Below are positions 26,705 to 35,129 of a DNA stretch of 64,000 nucleotides, in pieces. The DNA comes from Deefgea chitinilytica (lineage in GTDB: Bacteria; Pseudomonadota; Gammaproteobacteria; Burkholderiales; Chitinibacteraceae), in NCBI RefSeq assembly GCF_016881405.1, contig NZ_WOFE01000009.1:41769-105768 (forward strand). Reading direction: 5' to 3'. The notes beneath the pieces are model-generated. The model was not told where the DNA came from. It saw only the letters and a program-made list of their open reading frames with translations, and did no database searches. The position numbers and the translations under genes were made by a program. The number at the start of each line of letters is the position of its first letter. Positions within the stretch are counted from its first letter, which is position 1.

Positions 26705-27121
26705 TTAACGGCGAGTCGGAAAACCTTGTTGAGCCATACATTGCTCCCTATCACGACCAGCTGGTGCACAGAAGCGCTCCGCTTCCGAATAGGAGCGACC
26801 AGTCGAATTTGATGGGCGATTAGGGCGATTCCAGTCATTCGAATGACTGCTTTCATTCCAACAACGCTCTCTGGCTCGGTCATTCTGCAAATCATTACAA
26901 TTGCGATGATTGTTATTATTGCGTTCTTCCCAGCAGCGCTCTCTAGCTCGCTCATTTTTTATATCGTTACAATTTCGATTATTGTTATTGTGCTGACGCT
27001 CCCAACATTGCTGGCGGGCCCTGTCATTTTTAAAGTCATTGCAATTTTGCCTGCTATTGGCAAATAGTACGCCCGAAAGCGTAAATAAACACAGTGAAAT
27101 CAATACACGTTGGATCAGCAT
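26705..27121 (-). CDS. Exported Cys-rich tandem-repeat protein
   Basis: 138 residues: signal peptide about 1-22, then three tandem 24-residue units of the pattern N-C-N-D-[FIL]-[KQ]-N-[DE]-R-A-R-x-x-C-W followed by a run of Asn. Cysteines sit at 27/39, 51/63 and 75/87, each pair 12 apart, suggesting one disulfide per unit. A Ser/Arg/Pro-rich spacer and a further C...C segment (FCAPAGRDREQC) close the protein. The DNA repeats with a 72-base period. Unknown function, presumably periplasmic or surface. Confidence 0.75.
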   Translation of the reverse strand: MLIQRVLISLCLFTLSGVLFANSRQNCNDFKNDRARQQCWERQHNNNNRNCNDIKNERARERCWEERNNNNHRNCNDLQNDRARERCWNESSHSNDWNRPNRPSNSTGRSYSEAERFCAPAGRDREQCMAQQGFPTRR

Positions 27122-27289
27122 ATTTCATACCTCTCGTTCATTAAATTTTGTATTCGCACTTCACTGTGCAAGGCATAACTTGAAGTTGATTCTCAACATC
27201 ACCAGCATACGCCTCAGCCAGCCGATTTAAGTTTAATGTAATTAAACTATTTTTCATCAAACAGCTTGGCTGAGAGTGGCGCAGCGTCA

Positions 27290-28345
27290 TTAGCGCAGCG
27301 CTAAACGTTTTGCCGCATCGAGCAGCATGGTTTCAGTACTAGCCCAATCCACGCAGGCATCGGTCACTGAGCAGCCATAAATCAATTGCGATAAGTCGGC
27401 GGGGATTTTTTGATTGCCTGCCACCAAGTTGGATTCAATCATCACGCCGACCAAAGCTTGGCTACCATTGACGATTTGATTCACCACATCGGCCATCACC
27501 AAAGGTTGCAACTCAGCTTTTTTGTAGCTATTGGCGTGCGAACAATCAACAATGATATTGGTCGGCAACTTGGCTTTTTGCAGCGCTTGCTCGGCCATCG
27601 CCACCGATACAGTGTCGTAATTCGGACGGCCATCGCCACCGCGCAACACCACATGACCGTATTGATTGCCACGGGTACGGACAATCGCAACGCGCCCCTG
27701 CGCATTCATTCCCAAAAAGGCGTGTGGGTGCGAAGCAGACAAAATCGCATTAATCGCAATACTGATGTCGCCATCAGTACCGTTTTTAAAGCCCACGGGC
27801 GTCGACAAGCCCGACGACATTTCACGGTGCGTTTGTGATTCAGTCGTGCGTGCACCAATCGCGGTCCAAGCAATCAAATCGCCCAAGTATTGCGGCGAAA
27901 TCGGATCAAGCGCTTCGGTCGCCGTTGGCAAACCCAGTTCCAGCACATCAAGCAAAAATCGACGCGCTTTTTCCATCCCCAAACCGACTTGGAAAGAATC
28001 ATCCATTAGCGGATCATTGATGTATCCTTTCCAACCCGTTGTAGTACGTGGCTTTTCGAAATATACCCGCATTACCAGCAACATCGTGTCTTTCACCTGC
28101 TCTTGCAGCGCTTTCAAACGACGCGCGTACTCAAGACCAGCCACTGGGTCATGAATTGAGCAAGGGCCAACCACAACGATTAAGCGCTGATCTTTGCGAT
28201 CCAAGATATTTTTTAGCGCTTCGCGGCCTGCGTTGACCACTTCTGCGGCGTATTCAGAAATTGGTAAGCGTGTGTGTAGTTCTTCTGGTGTCGGCATCCC
28301 TTCGAATGACGTGACATTGATATTTTCTAAGTCTTGGCTGTTCAT
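27290..28345 (-). CDS. aroG: 3-deoxy-7-phosphoheptulonate synthase (DAHP synthase, class I)
   Basis: First step of the shikimate pathway: condenses phosphoenolpyruvate and erythrose 4-phosphate. 351 residues, the same length as E. coli AroG. Conserved segments: VVVGPCSIHDP, MRVYFEKPRTTTGWKG (PEP/metal site), GARTTESQTHREMSSGLSTPVGFKNGTDG, RGGDGRPNYD and IIVDCSHANSYK. The GPCS...RTTTGWKG arrangement puts it in the AroG/AroF feedback-regulated group. Start at 28345 (MNSQDLEN); the upstream 21 codons contain a TATAAT-like promoter and cannot be coding. Confidence 0.96.
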   Translation of the reverse strand: MNSQDLENINVTSFEGMPTPEELHTRLPISEYAAEVVNAGREALKNILDRKDQRLIVVVGPCSIHDPVAGLEYARRLKALQEQVKDTMLLVMRVYFEKPRTTTGWKGYINDPLMDDSFQVGLGMEKARRFLLDVLELGLPTATEALDPISPQYLGDLIAWTAIGARTTESQTHREMSSGLSTPVGFKNGTDGDISIAINAILSASHPHAFLGMNAQGRVAIVRTRGNQYGHVVLRGGDGRPNYDTVSVAMAEQALQKAKLPTNIIVDCSHANSYKKAELQPLVMADVVNQIVNGSQALVGVMIESNLVAGNQKIPADLSQLIYGCSVTDACVDWASTETMLLDAAKRLALR

Positions 28346-28375
28346 CAGGGACGGCTCGGTGAAATAAGATGCCCT

Positions 28376-28381
28376 ATTATA
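28376..28381 (-). promoter_or_regulatory. Probable -10 element of aroG
   Basis: Minus strand TATAAT about 30 bases before the aroG start; the -35 region is weak (TTATGC at 17 bases). Suggested by position. Confidence 0.35.
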
Positions 28382-28443
28382 AACACGTCCACTGCGCGGC
28401 ATAAGCACTTACGCAATAGATATTGGCAAACAGGGAGGGCGTA

Positions 28444-28465
28444 AAAAAAGCCGCAAACGCGGCTT
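28444..28465 (-). terminator. Terminator of the gene at 28485-28802
   Basis: Stem AAGCCGC / GCGGCTT with loop AAAC; seven T on the minus strand after the stem. Confidence 0.85.
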
Positions 28466-28484
28466 GTTCAACTTTGACTCTGAC

Positions 28485-28802
28485 TTATTTACGCCCATAG
28501 CGTTTGCGGCGAATGACCGTCAAACCCAGCGCGCCTAAAGCTAGCATCGCATAAATATTTGAGTTTGCATCGCTGGGATTGCTGTTTACGACGGGCTTGG
28601 TCGGAGCGCCCAATACAGGATGAATTTGTAGCGCAGTCGCCGCAGCAGGCTGCAGGCTTTGCTCTAAACTGCCATTTTGCGCTGCAAAGATCGTAGTCCC
28701 TTGCATCGCTCCCACCACCGGCACCACTGCAGCTTGTGCAGAAGGCACCCAAGCTAGGCTAGTGAAAACCAATACAGTGCTTACAAATGTACGCAGCAAC
28801 AT
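28485..28802 (-). CDS. Small exported protein with C-terminal membrane anchor (PEP-CTERM-like architecture)
   Basis: 105 residues: signal peptide about 1-25 (ends AQA), an Ala/Gln/Pro-rich middle with no fixed motifs, then a C-terminal hydrophobic segment (YAMLALGALGLTVI) followed directly by a basic tail RRKRYGRK. This layout matches exosortase sorting tails, but the VPEP box itself is missing (SDANSN stands in its place). Start at 28802 behind GGGAG with good spacing; eight more upstream codons are unlikely. No exosortase gene is in the window. Confidence 0.65.
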   Translation of the reverse strand: MLLRTFVSTVLVFTSLAWVPSAQAAVVPVVGAMQGTTIFAAQNGSLEQSLQPAAATALQIHPVLGAPTKPVVNSNPSDANSNIYAMLALGALGLTVIRRKRYGRK

Positions 28803-29050
28803 GACAATCTCCCTACAATGAATCAATGGGGCGCATTGTAACGATGGATAGATTACAACTCAATGACAAGTGCATTTATTTTGCTGCACTCGCACATTTT
28901 TGTGTTGTTGTTCACTCCGATGAGACTCCAACCTTCAGCAGAGCAATTCACTGAAAAATGCCAGTGATTAATACCCTTGTATTATGTAGATGGCTTACTG
29001 CGCCGTACCGTGATTGCTGGCAAACTCAGCGCAATTAGGGAGATTTAATT

Positions 29051-30364
29051 TTGATTGCAATTGAATTATTAGTCGTGCTGGCCGCGATTTTATTGGGCGC
29101 GCGCATTTCGGGCATCGGCCTCGGCGTGATGGGCGGTTTGGGCTTGGCCATTTTGGTGTTTATTTTTGGCTTAAAACCAACGTCAGCACCGATTGATGTA
29201 ATGCTGATGATTATCGCGGTAATTACCACTGCAGCGTGTTTGCAAGCCGCAGGCGGGATGGCGTTTTTGGTGCAGATTGCCGAAAAAATCTTACGCCGCA
29301 ATCCCAAGCGCATCACCTTCTTTGCGCCCTTAGTCACTTACTGTTTCACGCTATTTGCCGGCACAGGCCACGTCGCCTACGCAGTGTTACCCGTGATTGC
29401 CGAAGTCGCACATGAATCTGGCGTGCGCCCAGAGCGGCCTTTATCGATTGCGGTCATTGCCTCACAGGCGGCGATTACCGCCAGCCCGATTTCTGCAGCG
29501 ACGGTTGCTTTGCTGGCTTTATTGTCACCGATAGGCATTCATCTGGGCGATATTTTACAGATTGCGATTCCAGCGACCTTAATCGGCACGATGGCGGGCG
29601 CTCTGATGGCAAGCCGCCAAGGTTGCGAGTTGCATCTCGATCCGGTGTACCGCGAACGGCTTGAACGCGGCGATTTTGCACAAAATCAGCAACAAGCGTC
29701 GATTACGTTGCCCCGCGGCGCACGCCTCTCAGTAGCGATCTTTTTTATTGCGGTCACCACTGTCGTCATGCTCGGATCAATTCCAGCATTACGCCCAACC
29801 TGGCTAGTCAACGACACGCTCGTACGGCTCGATATGGCGCAAGCGATTCAAATTGTGATGTTATCGGCCGCAGCCTTGATGCTGATGCTCTGTAAAGTCG
29901 ACCCCGAAGCAGTGATTAAAAGCTCGGTCTTTCGGGCTGGCTCCGCCGCGGTGATTGGGATTTTTGGTGTCGCGTGGATGGGTGACACGTTTATTCAAAA
30001 CAATCTGGCGTTTTTCTCTGGCTCCATCCAAAGCATCGTTACCGCACAGCCGTGGCTGTTTGCGGTCGCGCTCTTTGGTATGTCGATTTTATTGTATTCA
30101 CAAGCAGCAACAATCCGCGCAATGTTGCCGCTGGGCATTGCGCTAGGCTTGCCCGCGCCCGCTTTGATTGCGATGTTCCCGAGTGTGAATGGCTACTTTT
30201 TTATCCCGAACTACCCCACCGTAATCGCCGCGATTAATTTTGACCGCACAGGCACCACCCGCATCGGCAAATATTTGCTCAATCACAGCTTTATGCTGCC
30301 CGGCTTGGTGTGCTCGATTACGTCGGTATCGAGCGGATTTTTACTGGCGGGCATTTTGCTCTAA
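29051..30364 (+). CDS. Anaerobic C4-dicarboxylate transporter (Dcu family)
   Basis: 437 residues, polytopic inner-membrane carrier exchanging fumarate, malate, aspartate or succinate, normally used in fumarate respiration or as aspartate uptake. Family landmarks: VELL..AILLGARISGIGLGVMGG at the start, FAGTGHVAYAVLPVIAEVAHE, ITASPISAATVAL, and GTTRIGKYLLNHSFMLPG near the end. It has features of both DcuA and DcuB, so I give no symbol. The start is a TTG at 29051 with GGGAG nine bases before; no ATG lies near. Convergent with the cupin gene, 12 bases apart. Confidence 0.9.
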   Translation: MIAIELLVVLAAILLGARISGIGLGVMGGLGLAILVFIFGLKPTSAPIDVMLMIIAVITTAACLQAAGGMAFLVQIAEKILRRNPKRITFFAPLVTYCFTLFAGTGHVAYAVLPVIAEVAHESGVRPERPLSIAVIASQAAITASPISAATVALLALLSPIGIHLGDILQIAIPATLIGTMAGALMASRQGCELHLDPVYRERLERGDFAQNQQQASITLPRGARLSVAIFFIAVTTVVMLGSIPALRPTWLVNDTLVRLDMAQAIQIVMLSAAALMLMLCKVDPEAVIKSSVFRAGSAAVIGIFGVAWMGDTFIQNNLAFFSGSIQSIVTAQPWLFAVALFGMSILLYSQAATIRAMLPLGIALGLPAPALIAMFPSVNGYFFIPNYPTVIAAINFDRTGTTRIGKYLLNHSFMLPGLVCSITSVSSGFLLAGILL

Positions 30365-30376
30365 CGATTGGCCTGA

Positions 30377-30694
30377 CTACGCAGGTGCCGCAGATAAATG
30401 GATGGCGAGCCAAAGCGCGCCATCACTCACTCTGCGCACTGTATGGGGCGTTTTAGATGGCAAAAAGAGGTAATCGCCCGAAGACAAAGTGACCTCCACA
30501 CCTGCCACATCCATCGTCGCTTCCCCTTGCACCAGCAACACCCATTCATCTTGCGGCTGTACGTACTCAGTTGACGCAATTTTTGGCGAGCTGATGATAC
30601 GCTCAATCAGTAAGCCTTGATGCGCCAGCAAAGTCTCAAAACGCTCGCCTTCTGCGGGCGCTTGGCTGTGCTCAAATAAATTTCCACCTTGCAT
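30377..30694 (-). CDS. Small cupin-domain protein
   Basis: 105 residues forming one cupin barrel: metal-site motif 1 is partly kept around TEYVQPQDEWVLLVQGEATMDV and motif 2 is LSSGDYLFLPSKTPHTV. The usual HxH of motif 1 is replaced by Q-x-D-E-W, as in the ~105-residue DUF/ChrR-type cupins of proteobacteria. Ligand and role unknown. Start at ATG 30694, eight bases after GGAG. Confidence 0.82.
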   Translation of the reverse strand: MQGGNLFEHSQAPAEGERFETLLAHQGLLIERIISSPKIASTEYVQPQDEWVLLVQGEATMDVAGVEVTLSSGDYLFLPSKTPHTVRRVSDGALWLAIHLSAAPA

Positions 30695-30759
30695 CAACAA
30701 GCTCCAAAAAATCAAAGTGAATGTGGATTAATAGAAGTTCATCGACATTCATACCTAGC

Positions 30760-30784
30760 AAAAAGGCCATCATTAGATGGCCTT
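30760..30784 (-). terminator. Terminator of the class D beta-lactamase gene
   Basis: Perfect 9-bp stem AAGGCCATC / GATGGCCTT with loop ATTA; on the minus strand followed by five T, 11 bases after the stop at 30795. Confidence 0.88.
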
Positions 30785-30794
30785 GGCTTTATAC

Positions 30795-31583
30795 TTATTG
30801 CATTAAACCTTGACTACGTAAACTCGCCTTCGCGATCTCAATTCGCTTAGGTAAATCAGCAGCGTCCGGGATATCCATATTCAGCGCAAAAGTATAGAGC
30901 TTGCCGTCTTGCTCAACCCAACCCACAAACCAGCCGATTGAGGGTTGCTGGCGACCAGTCCAGCCGGTTTTACCGTACAGCTTCCAATTTTTGCCTGTTT
31001 CCAACAAAGTAATCTCGCGAACCGCCGCTTGCATGTTTGCCGGATAAGGCAATGCGCCTTGCGCAAGGCGAGTGAGAAATTGCACTTGCTCAACTGCGCT
31101 GATAGTTAAGCTGCCATTGAGCCAAAATTGATCCACACCGCCAGCAATACGGTGATTACCGTAATTGAGTTGGTCGAGTTGCTGTTGCATCGGCTGCAAA
31201 CCAATTCGCCGCGCCAATTCCTGATACGCCGCCACATTTGAAATCGGCAGCGCACCACGCAAACCCATATCATGCTCCCATGATTTCAGGTATTTGGGCT
31301 GACCATCGTGATGGTAAAACACTTCATCCACACTACTGACTGCGCCCGTAGCCAGGCCAATCAAGCTATTGGGAATTTTGAACGTCGACGCGGGAGAAAA
31401 CCGCGTCGCGGCGCGCTCGGCATTGTGGCCAATCCAGCGCTGTGCAGTCGCATCGAGCATGACAAAAGTACCGTTTACCTTCGCCTGCGAAAATTGCGCG
31501 CTGATTTTGGGTGCCGCTATGAGTTCTATTGCAAACGTCGGTGCCGCTACACAGCACAGCAAAATCAATAAAAATCGAAGCAT
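30795..31583 (-). CDS. Class D (OXA-type) beta-lactamase
   Basis: 262 residues with a signal peptide (about 1-18). All class D active-site elements are present: Ser66-Thr-Phe-Lys69 (STFK), Ser115-Asn-Val117 (SxV), Tyr141-Gly-Asn143 (YGN), Lys205-Thr-Gly207 (KTG) and the WxxG element at about 218-221. A periplasmic serine hydrolase that opens penicillin-type rings; the spectrum cannot be read from sequence. No resistance-gene mobility features (IS, integron attC, plasmid genes) are adjacent, so this looks like a resident chromosomal gene, as is usual in environmental betaproteobacteria. Confidence 0.93.
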   Translation of the reverse strand: MLRFLLILLCCVAAPTFAIELIAAPKISAQFSQAKVNGTFVMLDATAQRWIGHNAERAATRFSPASTFKIPNSLIGLATGAVSSVDEVFYHHDGQPKYLKSWEHDMGLRGALPISNVAAYQELARRIGLQPMQQQLDQLNYGNHRIAGGVDQFWLNGSLTISAVEQVQFLTRLAQGALPYPANMQAAVREITLLETGKNWKLYGKTGWTGRQQPSIGWFVGWVEQDGKLYTFALNMDIPDAADLPKRIEIAKASLRSQGLMQ

Positions 31584-31674
31584 CTAACAACAACCTCTGC
31601 ATCATCAAATTAATGATTATGCCGAAACCAACTGATTTTACGGTGGGTAATAATGCCGCTAGCCCGGTGTAGTT

Positions 31675-32031
31675 TTAAAACCGAATGCACGCCCGACCCG
31701 CGCCGAGGGCATAACACGGGCAATTGGCAAAACTGCCATCGGGGTTCACGATTAAGGTTCGCGCGCCAATTTTGCACCAGCGCTGACTCGTCGGTTCTTG
31801 GGCATGGTCGACATCCTTGCGGTTGCTACTGCGCTCCCCTGCTGCGATAGTATAAAAACCATTCTGGTCATCCCAAACTTTAACCTTAAATGGGCTTTGA
31901 TTAATCACCCGCCCATTCAGAGGCCACGGCCAATGTCCATCGCGTTCTTTTTCTTGCTGAATAAAAAACAGCAGCGCGACACCAACTAGGCTTAATCCAA
32001 GCAGGCCAAAGAAGAATTTTTTTGCAGTCAT
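31675..32031 (-). CDS. Hypothetical membrane-anchored protein
   Basis: 118 residues: an N-terminal hydrophobic segment (about 6-24) as anchor, then a basic/aromatic soluble part with WPWPLNG, WDDQNGFYTI, and four cysteines near the end (WCKIG, NCPCYALGAGRACIRF). Probably faces the periplasm with disulfides. Not recognised. Confidence 0.6.
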   Translation of the reverse strand: MTAKKFFFGLLGLSLVGVALLFFIQQEKERDGHWPWPLNGRVINQSPFKVKVWDDQNGFYTIAAGERSSNRKDVDHAQEPTSQRWCKIGARTLIVNPDGSFANCPCYALGAGRACIRF

Positions 32032-32194
32032 AGCAACAGTTTCAAACAGGCAGGGCGTTATTCTAGACGTGAGTCACAACAAAGACTGCATTTCGTCGCG
32101 AACAAAATGACCCCGTAAGAAGAGAACCGAAGAAATTAATTAGGTATATCAACATAAGCTCGAATGAAATTAGCCTGTGACAATATACTTCGAT

Positions 32195-32950
32195 TTATTT
32201 TTTAAACCACCAACCGAGCACGCTGATCAGTGCCACTAAAACCACAGGCCAGCTCATGCCCAGCAAGAACCACAGCAAACACGCTAATACCAAACCGACC
32301 AACCATTCAGGCAATGCACGATTGAGCAGCTGACCCGCATCATAAGGCACGTCTTTACTGGCAATTGGCGGTTTAGGCTGATATTTCACTGGCTCAACCA
32401 GACCATTAGCCGCATCAATCCGCGCTTGGCGTGCAGTTTCAGCCTCAACATGCTGGCGGCCGCCTGCCTCCATCCATTCGGCCAGCACCGTAAATTCGCC
32501 ATTATCCAACCACACGCCGTGCCCACGACACTCGTCGACAATCACCGCGATGTGTTTGCTAAACGCATTGCGATTCATCATTTTCTGGCAGACGGGGCAA
32601 GGCTTATAACGCACCGCATCGGGTTTGACGCGCTGCTCAATAATTTGCTTGAGTCGACCGTGATTGATTTCGCGCACTTGCCCCGCCACGTGATCGAGCG
32701 TAATTTGCAATGCGCCCGGCGCAAAGTGCAGACCAAAACACGTCGTACAATGCCCCACTGTCGCGCCCATCCCCGCGCCCAAGCGCAGCAATTGCAAATT
32801 GCCGCAACCATTCGGGCACGGCAATTCGCTGTGCTCAGCCAGCACTTTAAAATCACGAATCGCCAGCAAATCCACCGCATTGTGCAGACCACAATACGAA
32901 CACACCAATTGATCCACCGGCAGCGCCGCGCCACAACCCGAGCAATTCAT
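32195..32950 (-). CDS. Zinc-ribbon (zf-TFIIB-like) protein with C-terminal membrane hairpin
   Basis: 251 residues. Several CxxC knuckles: CSGCG and CSYCG at the N terminus, CPNGCG, CTTCFG and later CPVCQKMMNR followed by H/C-x-GVWLDNGE, the zf-TFIIB signature. Two hydrophobic stretches (about 215-245) end the protein, so it is probably anchored to the inner membrane with zinc ribbons in the cytoplasm. Start chosen at ATG 32950 behind AGGAAA; an ATG five codons earlier overlaps that ribosome site. Function unknown. Confidence 0.8.
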   Translation of the reverse strand: MNCSGCGAALPVDQLVCSYCGLHNAVDLLAIRDFKVLAEHSELPCPNGCGNLQLLRLGAGMGATVGHCTTCFGLHFAPGALQITLDHVAGQVREINHGRLKQIIEQRVKPDAVRYKPCPVCQKMMNRNAFSKHIAVIVDECRGHGVWLDNGEFTVLAEWMEAGGRQHVEAETARQARIDAANGLVEPVKYQPKPPIASKDVPYDAGQLLNRALPEWLVGLVLACLLWFLLGMSWPVVLVALISVLGWWFKK

Positions 32951-33132
32951 CGCATTTTTCCTCATCCAGTTCCGCTAGCTTAGGGCGCAGCTTATCTGGC
33001 GCGAAGTCGATTTTGCCGAATGTTGGTCAACAGACACAGGCTGTCGCAGTCATGCTGCAGGTGCAACAAATCCGTGACCGACTCTCGCCGCCCAGCCATA
33101 ATGAACCATCACCGATCTCACCGGAGCCTGAT

Positions 33133-34284
33133 ATGTCTGCGCACACTCTTTCACAACCCCAAATCGCACCGTTTTTCCCGCCGCGCCGTACCTTGATGGG
33201 GCCGGGGCCATCGGATGTGTATCCTAGCGTGCTGGCGGCGGGCGCCAAGCCGACGCTCGGGCATCTGGATCCGCTGTTTGTCGGCATGATGGATGAAGTA
33301 AAAATCCTGCTGCAATACGCATTTCAAACGCAAAACGAAATGACGCTGGCGGTGTCTGCGCCCGGCTCGGCGGGGATGGAAGCGTGTTTTGTCAATCTGG
33401 TCGAGCCCGGCGAAAAAGTTATCGTTTGCCGCAACGGCGTGTTTGGCGAACGGATGCGGCAGAACGTGGAGCGCGTCGGCGCGGTGGCGGTGCTGGTCGA
33501 CAATGAATGGGGCACGGCGGTCGATGTGGCGGCAGTGGAAGCCGCGCTGAAAGCCAACCCCGATGCGAAATTTCTGGCCTTTGTCCACGCCGAAACGTCG
33601 ACCGGCGCACGCTCAGACGCGAAAACGCTGTGCGCGCTGGCCAAGCAATACGGCTGCTTGAGCATTGTCGACGCGGTGACGTCATTGGGCGGGATCGAAT
33701 TGCGCGTTGACGAATGGGGCATCGACGCGATTTATTCAGGCAGCCAGAAATGCCTATCGTGCGTGCCGGGTTTGTCGCCGCTATCGTTTTCACCGGCCGC
33801 CGTTGAAAAAATCAAAGCGCGCAAAACGCCAGTGCAAAGCTGGTTTCTCGACCAAACTCTCGTTATGGGGTATTGGTCTAACAGCCAAGGTGCAAAACGC
33901 AGTTATCACCATACTGCCCCTGTTAATGCGCTCTACGCCTTGCACGAAGCGCTGCGTCTACTCGCCGACGAAGGCCTCGAAGCGGCTTGGGTGCGTCACG
34001 CCGCAATGCACGCCGAGCTGCGCGATGGACTGGAAAAACTGGGCATCGAATTTGTCGTCGCAGCCGCTGACCGCCTGCCGCAACTCAATGCCGTGCACAT
34101 CCCCGCAGGCGTCGACGACGCCGCAGTTCGCGCGCGACTACTGAATGAATACAACCTCGAAATCGGCGCTGGCCTTGGCGCGCTGGCGGGTAAAGCATGG
34201 CGCATCGGCCTAATGGGCTACGCCGCGCGCCGCGAAAATATTGCGCTGTTGCTCAAAGCGCTGGGGGATGTGTTGGGGAAGTAG
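33133..34284 (+). CDS. Class V aminotransferase, alanine/serine-glyoxylate aminotransferase family
   Basis: 383 residues, fold type I PLP enzyme. The family start RRTLMGPGPSDVYPSVLAA, the PGSAGMEACFVNLVEPGEKV cofactor-phosphate region, HAETSTGA, the aspartate SIVDAVTSLGG and the Schiff-base lysine in SGSQKCLS are all present, as is the C-terminal RIGLMGYAA. Transfers the amino group of alanine or serine to glyoxylate (or a related keto acid). Start at ATG 33133 with GGAG; the frame continues upstream without coding look. Stands alone, upstream of the second cassette locus. Confidence 0.92.
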   Translation: MSAHTLSQPQIAPFFPPRRTLMGPGPSDVYPSVLAAGAKPTLGHLDPLFVGMMDEVKILLQYAFQTQNEMTLAVSAPGSAGMEACFVNLVEPGEKVIVCRNGVFGERMRQNVERVGAVAVLVDNEWGTAVDVAAVEAALKANPDAKFLAFVHAETSTGARSDAKTLCALAKQYGCLSIVDAVTSLGGIELRVDEWGIDAIYSGSQKCLSCVPGLSPLSFSPAAVEKIKARKTPVQSWFLDQTLVMGYWSNSQGAKRSYHHTAPVNALYALHEALRLLADEGLEAAWVRHAAMHAELRDGLEKLGIEFVVAAADRLPQLNAVHIPAGVDDAAVRARLLNEYNLEIGAGLGALAGKAWRIGLMGYAARRENIALLLKALGDVLGK

Positions 34285-34436
34285 CACCTAGACGTATGTT
34301 AACCTAGATCATTATTATCAATATCTAGGTTAATATACCCATTGCTTATTAGTAAGTACGAAGAAACGCAAACACACTCATGCTGCGTTATTTTTTTGTA
34401 CCTGCTGCGGTAGGCAAAACTATGCTACAGGCCGTT

Positions 34437-34457
34437 GTCGGCCAAAAGCGGAAATTC
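34437..34457 (+). repeat. Cassette boundary motif B1 (5' type)
   Basis: GTCGGCCAAAAGCGGAAATT upstream of the gene at 34485. Matches motif A3 and the 3' arm of A2. Confidence 0.55.
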
Positions 34458-34484
34458 ACAACTTGAACATTTTGGATAGATAGG

Positions 34485-34712
34485 ATGCAACAAGCCAATT
34501 TAGTGCAGGCATTTCTGAGTCATATTCCTATTGATGGTGTTGAATTTGAACACAATGACTTTGTTCAAATTGTAAGTGGCGTACACAGTGGGAAATTTGG
34601 TTCATTGGTCGGCGTGATTGAGTTGCTACCTGAACCAGAATTTATAGTTGAGCTTGAAAATGGCTTTGACGTTGAAGTTTTTCAATCAGAATTGAAAGCT
34701 GTAATTACTTAA
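34485..34712 (+). CDS. Small orphan protein with KOW-like motif, cassette-borne
   Basis: 75 residues, acidic. The middle FVQIVSGVHSGKFGSLVGVIEL followed by FIVELENGFDVEVFQSEL has the G-x-(8)-GxxG pattern of a KOW/SH3-like barrel. No signal peptide. Bounded by the inverted-repeat motif on both sides and AT-rich. AGGATG overlaps the start, so the ribosome site is GATAGG. Function unknown. Confidence 0.65.
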   Translation: MQQANLVQAFLSHIPIDGVEFEHNDFVQIVSGVHSGKFGSLVGVIELLPEPEFIVELENGFDVEVFQSELKAVIT

Positions 34713-34731
34713 TATTAAAACGGTAGTTTTA

Positions 34732-34775
34732 TTCCTCTTTGGGTCAAAAACAAGCAGAGTCGACCAGATGGAGTC
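34732..34775 (+). repeat. Composite cassette boundary B2
   Basis: TTCCTCTTTGGGTCAAAAAC, a short spacer, then AGTCGACCAGATGGAG. Imperfect inverted arms as at 23034-23079, again exactly between two co-directional orphan genes. Confidence 0.55.
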
Positions 34776-34777
34776 AT

Positions 34778-35026
34778 ATGAATTCCGTATTCTTGCTTCA
34801 ACATCTTCACACTCTCCCAAGTGGAGTTGATGATGTGAAAATTATTGGAATCTATTCAACAAAGGATGCCGCACTTGCAGCCATTAGCAGAGTCAAATTG
34901 CAGAATGGGTTTAATGATTTTCCAGAGTTGGTTAATTACGAATTAGATATGTCAGATGAAGGCTTTCACCTAAATGAATTCATCTTGGACAAAGACAACT
35001 GGTCAGAAGGATATGTAACAATTTAA
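34778..35026 (+). CDS. DUF7336-type small protein, cassette-borne
   Basis: 82 residues: MNSVFLLQHLHTLPSG, then VKIIGIYSTKDAALAAISR, and ending DKDNWSEGYV. I recognise this as the small family annotated DUF7336 (short proteins beginning 'VYLLQH'), function unknown but often linked to defence-type or toxin-immunity gene lists. The open frame reaches 34739, but those codons lie in the boundary repeat, so the ATG at 34778 is the start. Flanked by boundary motifs B2 and B3. Confidence 0.75.
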   Translation: MNSVFLLQHLHTLPSGVDDVKIIGIYSTKDAALAAISRVKLQNGFNDFPELVNYELDMSDEGFHLNEFILDKDNWSEGYVTI

Positions 35027-35030
35027 GCAG

Positions 35031-35052
35031 TTTCCGCTTTGGGTCGAAAGCG
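35031..35052 (+). repeat. Cassette boundary motif B3 (3' type)
   Basis: TTTCCGCTTTGGGTCGAAAG, four bases after the stop of the gene at 34778. Best-preserved copy of the 3' motif. Confidence 0.6.
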
Positions 35053-35129
35053 GGCAAGAAGGGCGTACTTAAAGCCAAGTGCGCAGCATCAAATACAGCA
35101 AAATAAATTACAGACCGTCGATATGTTTC

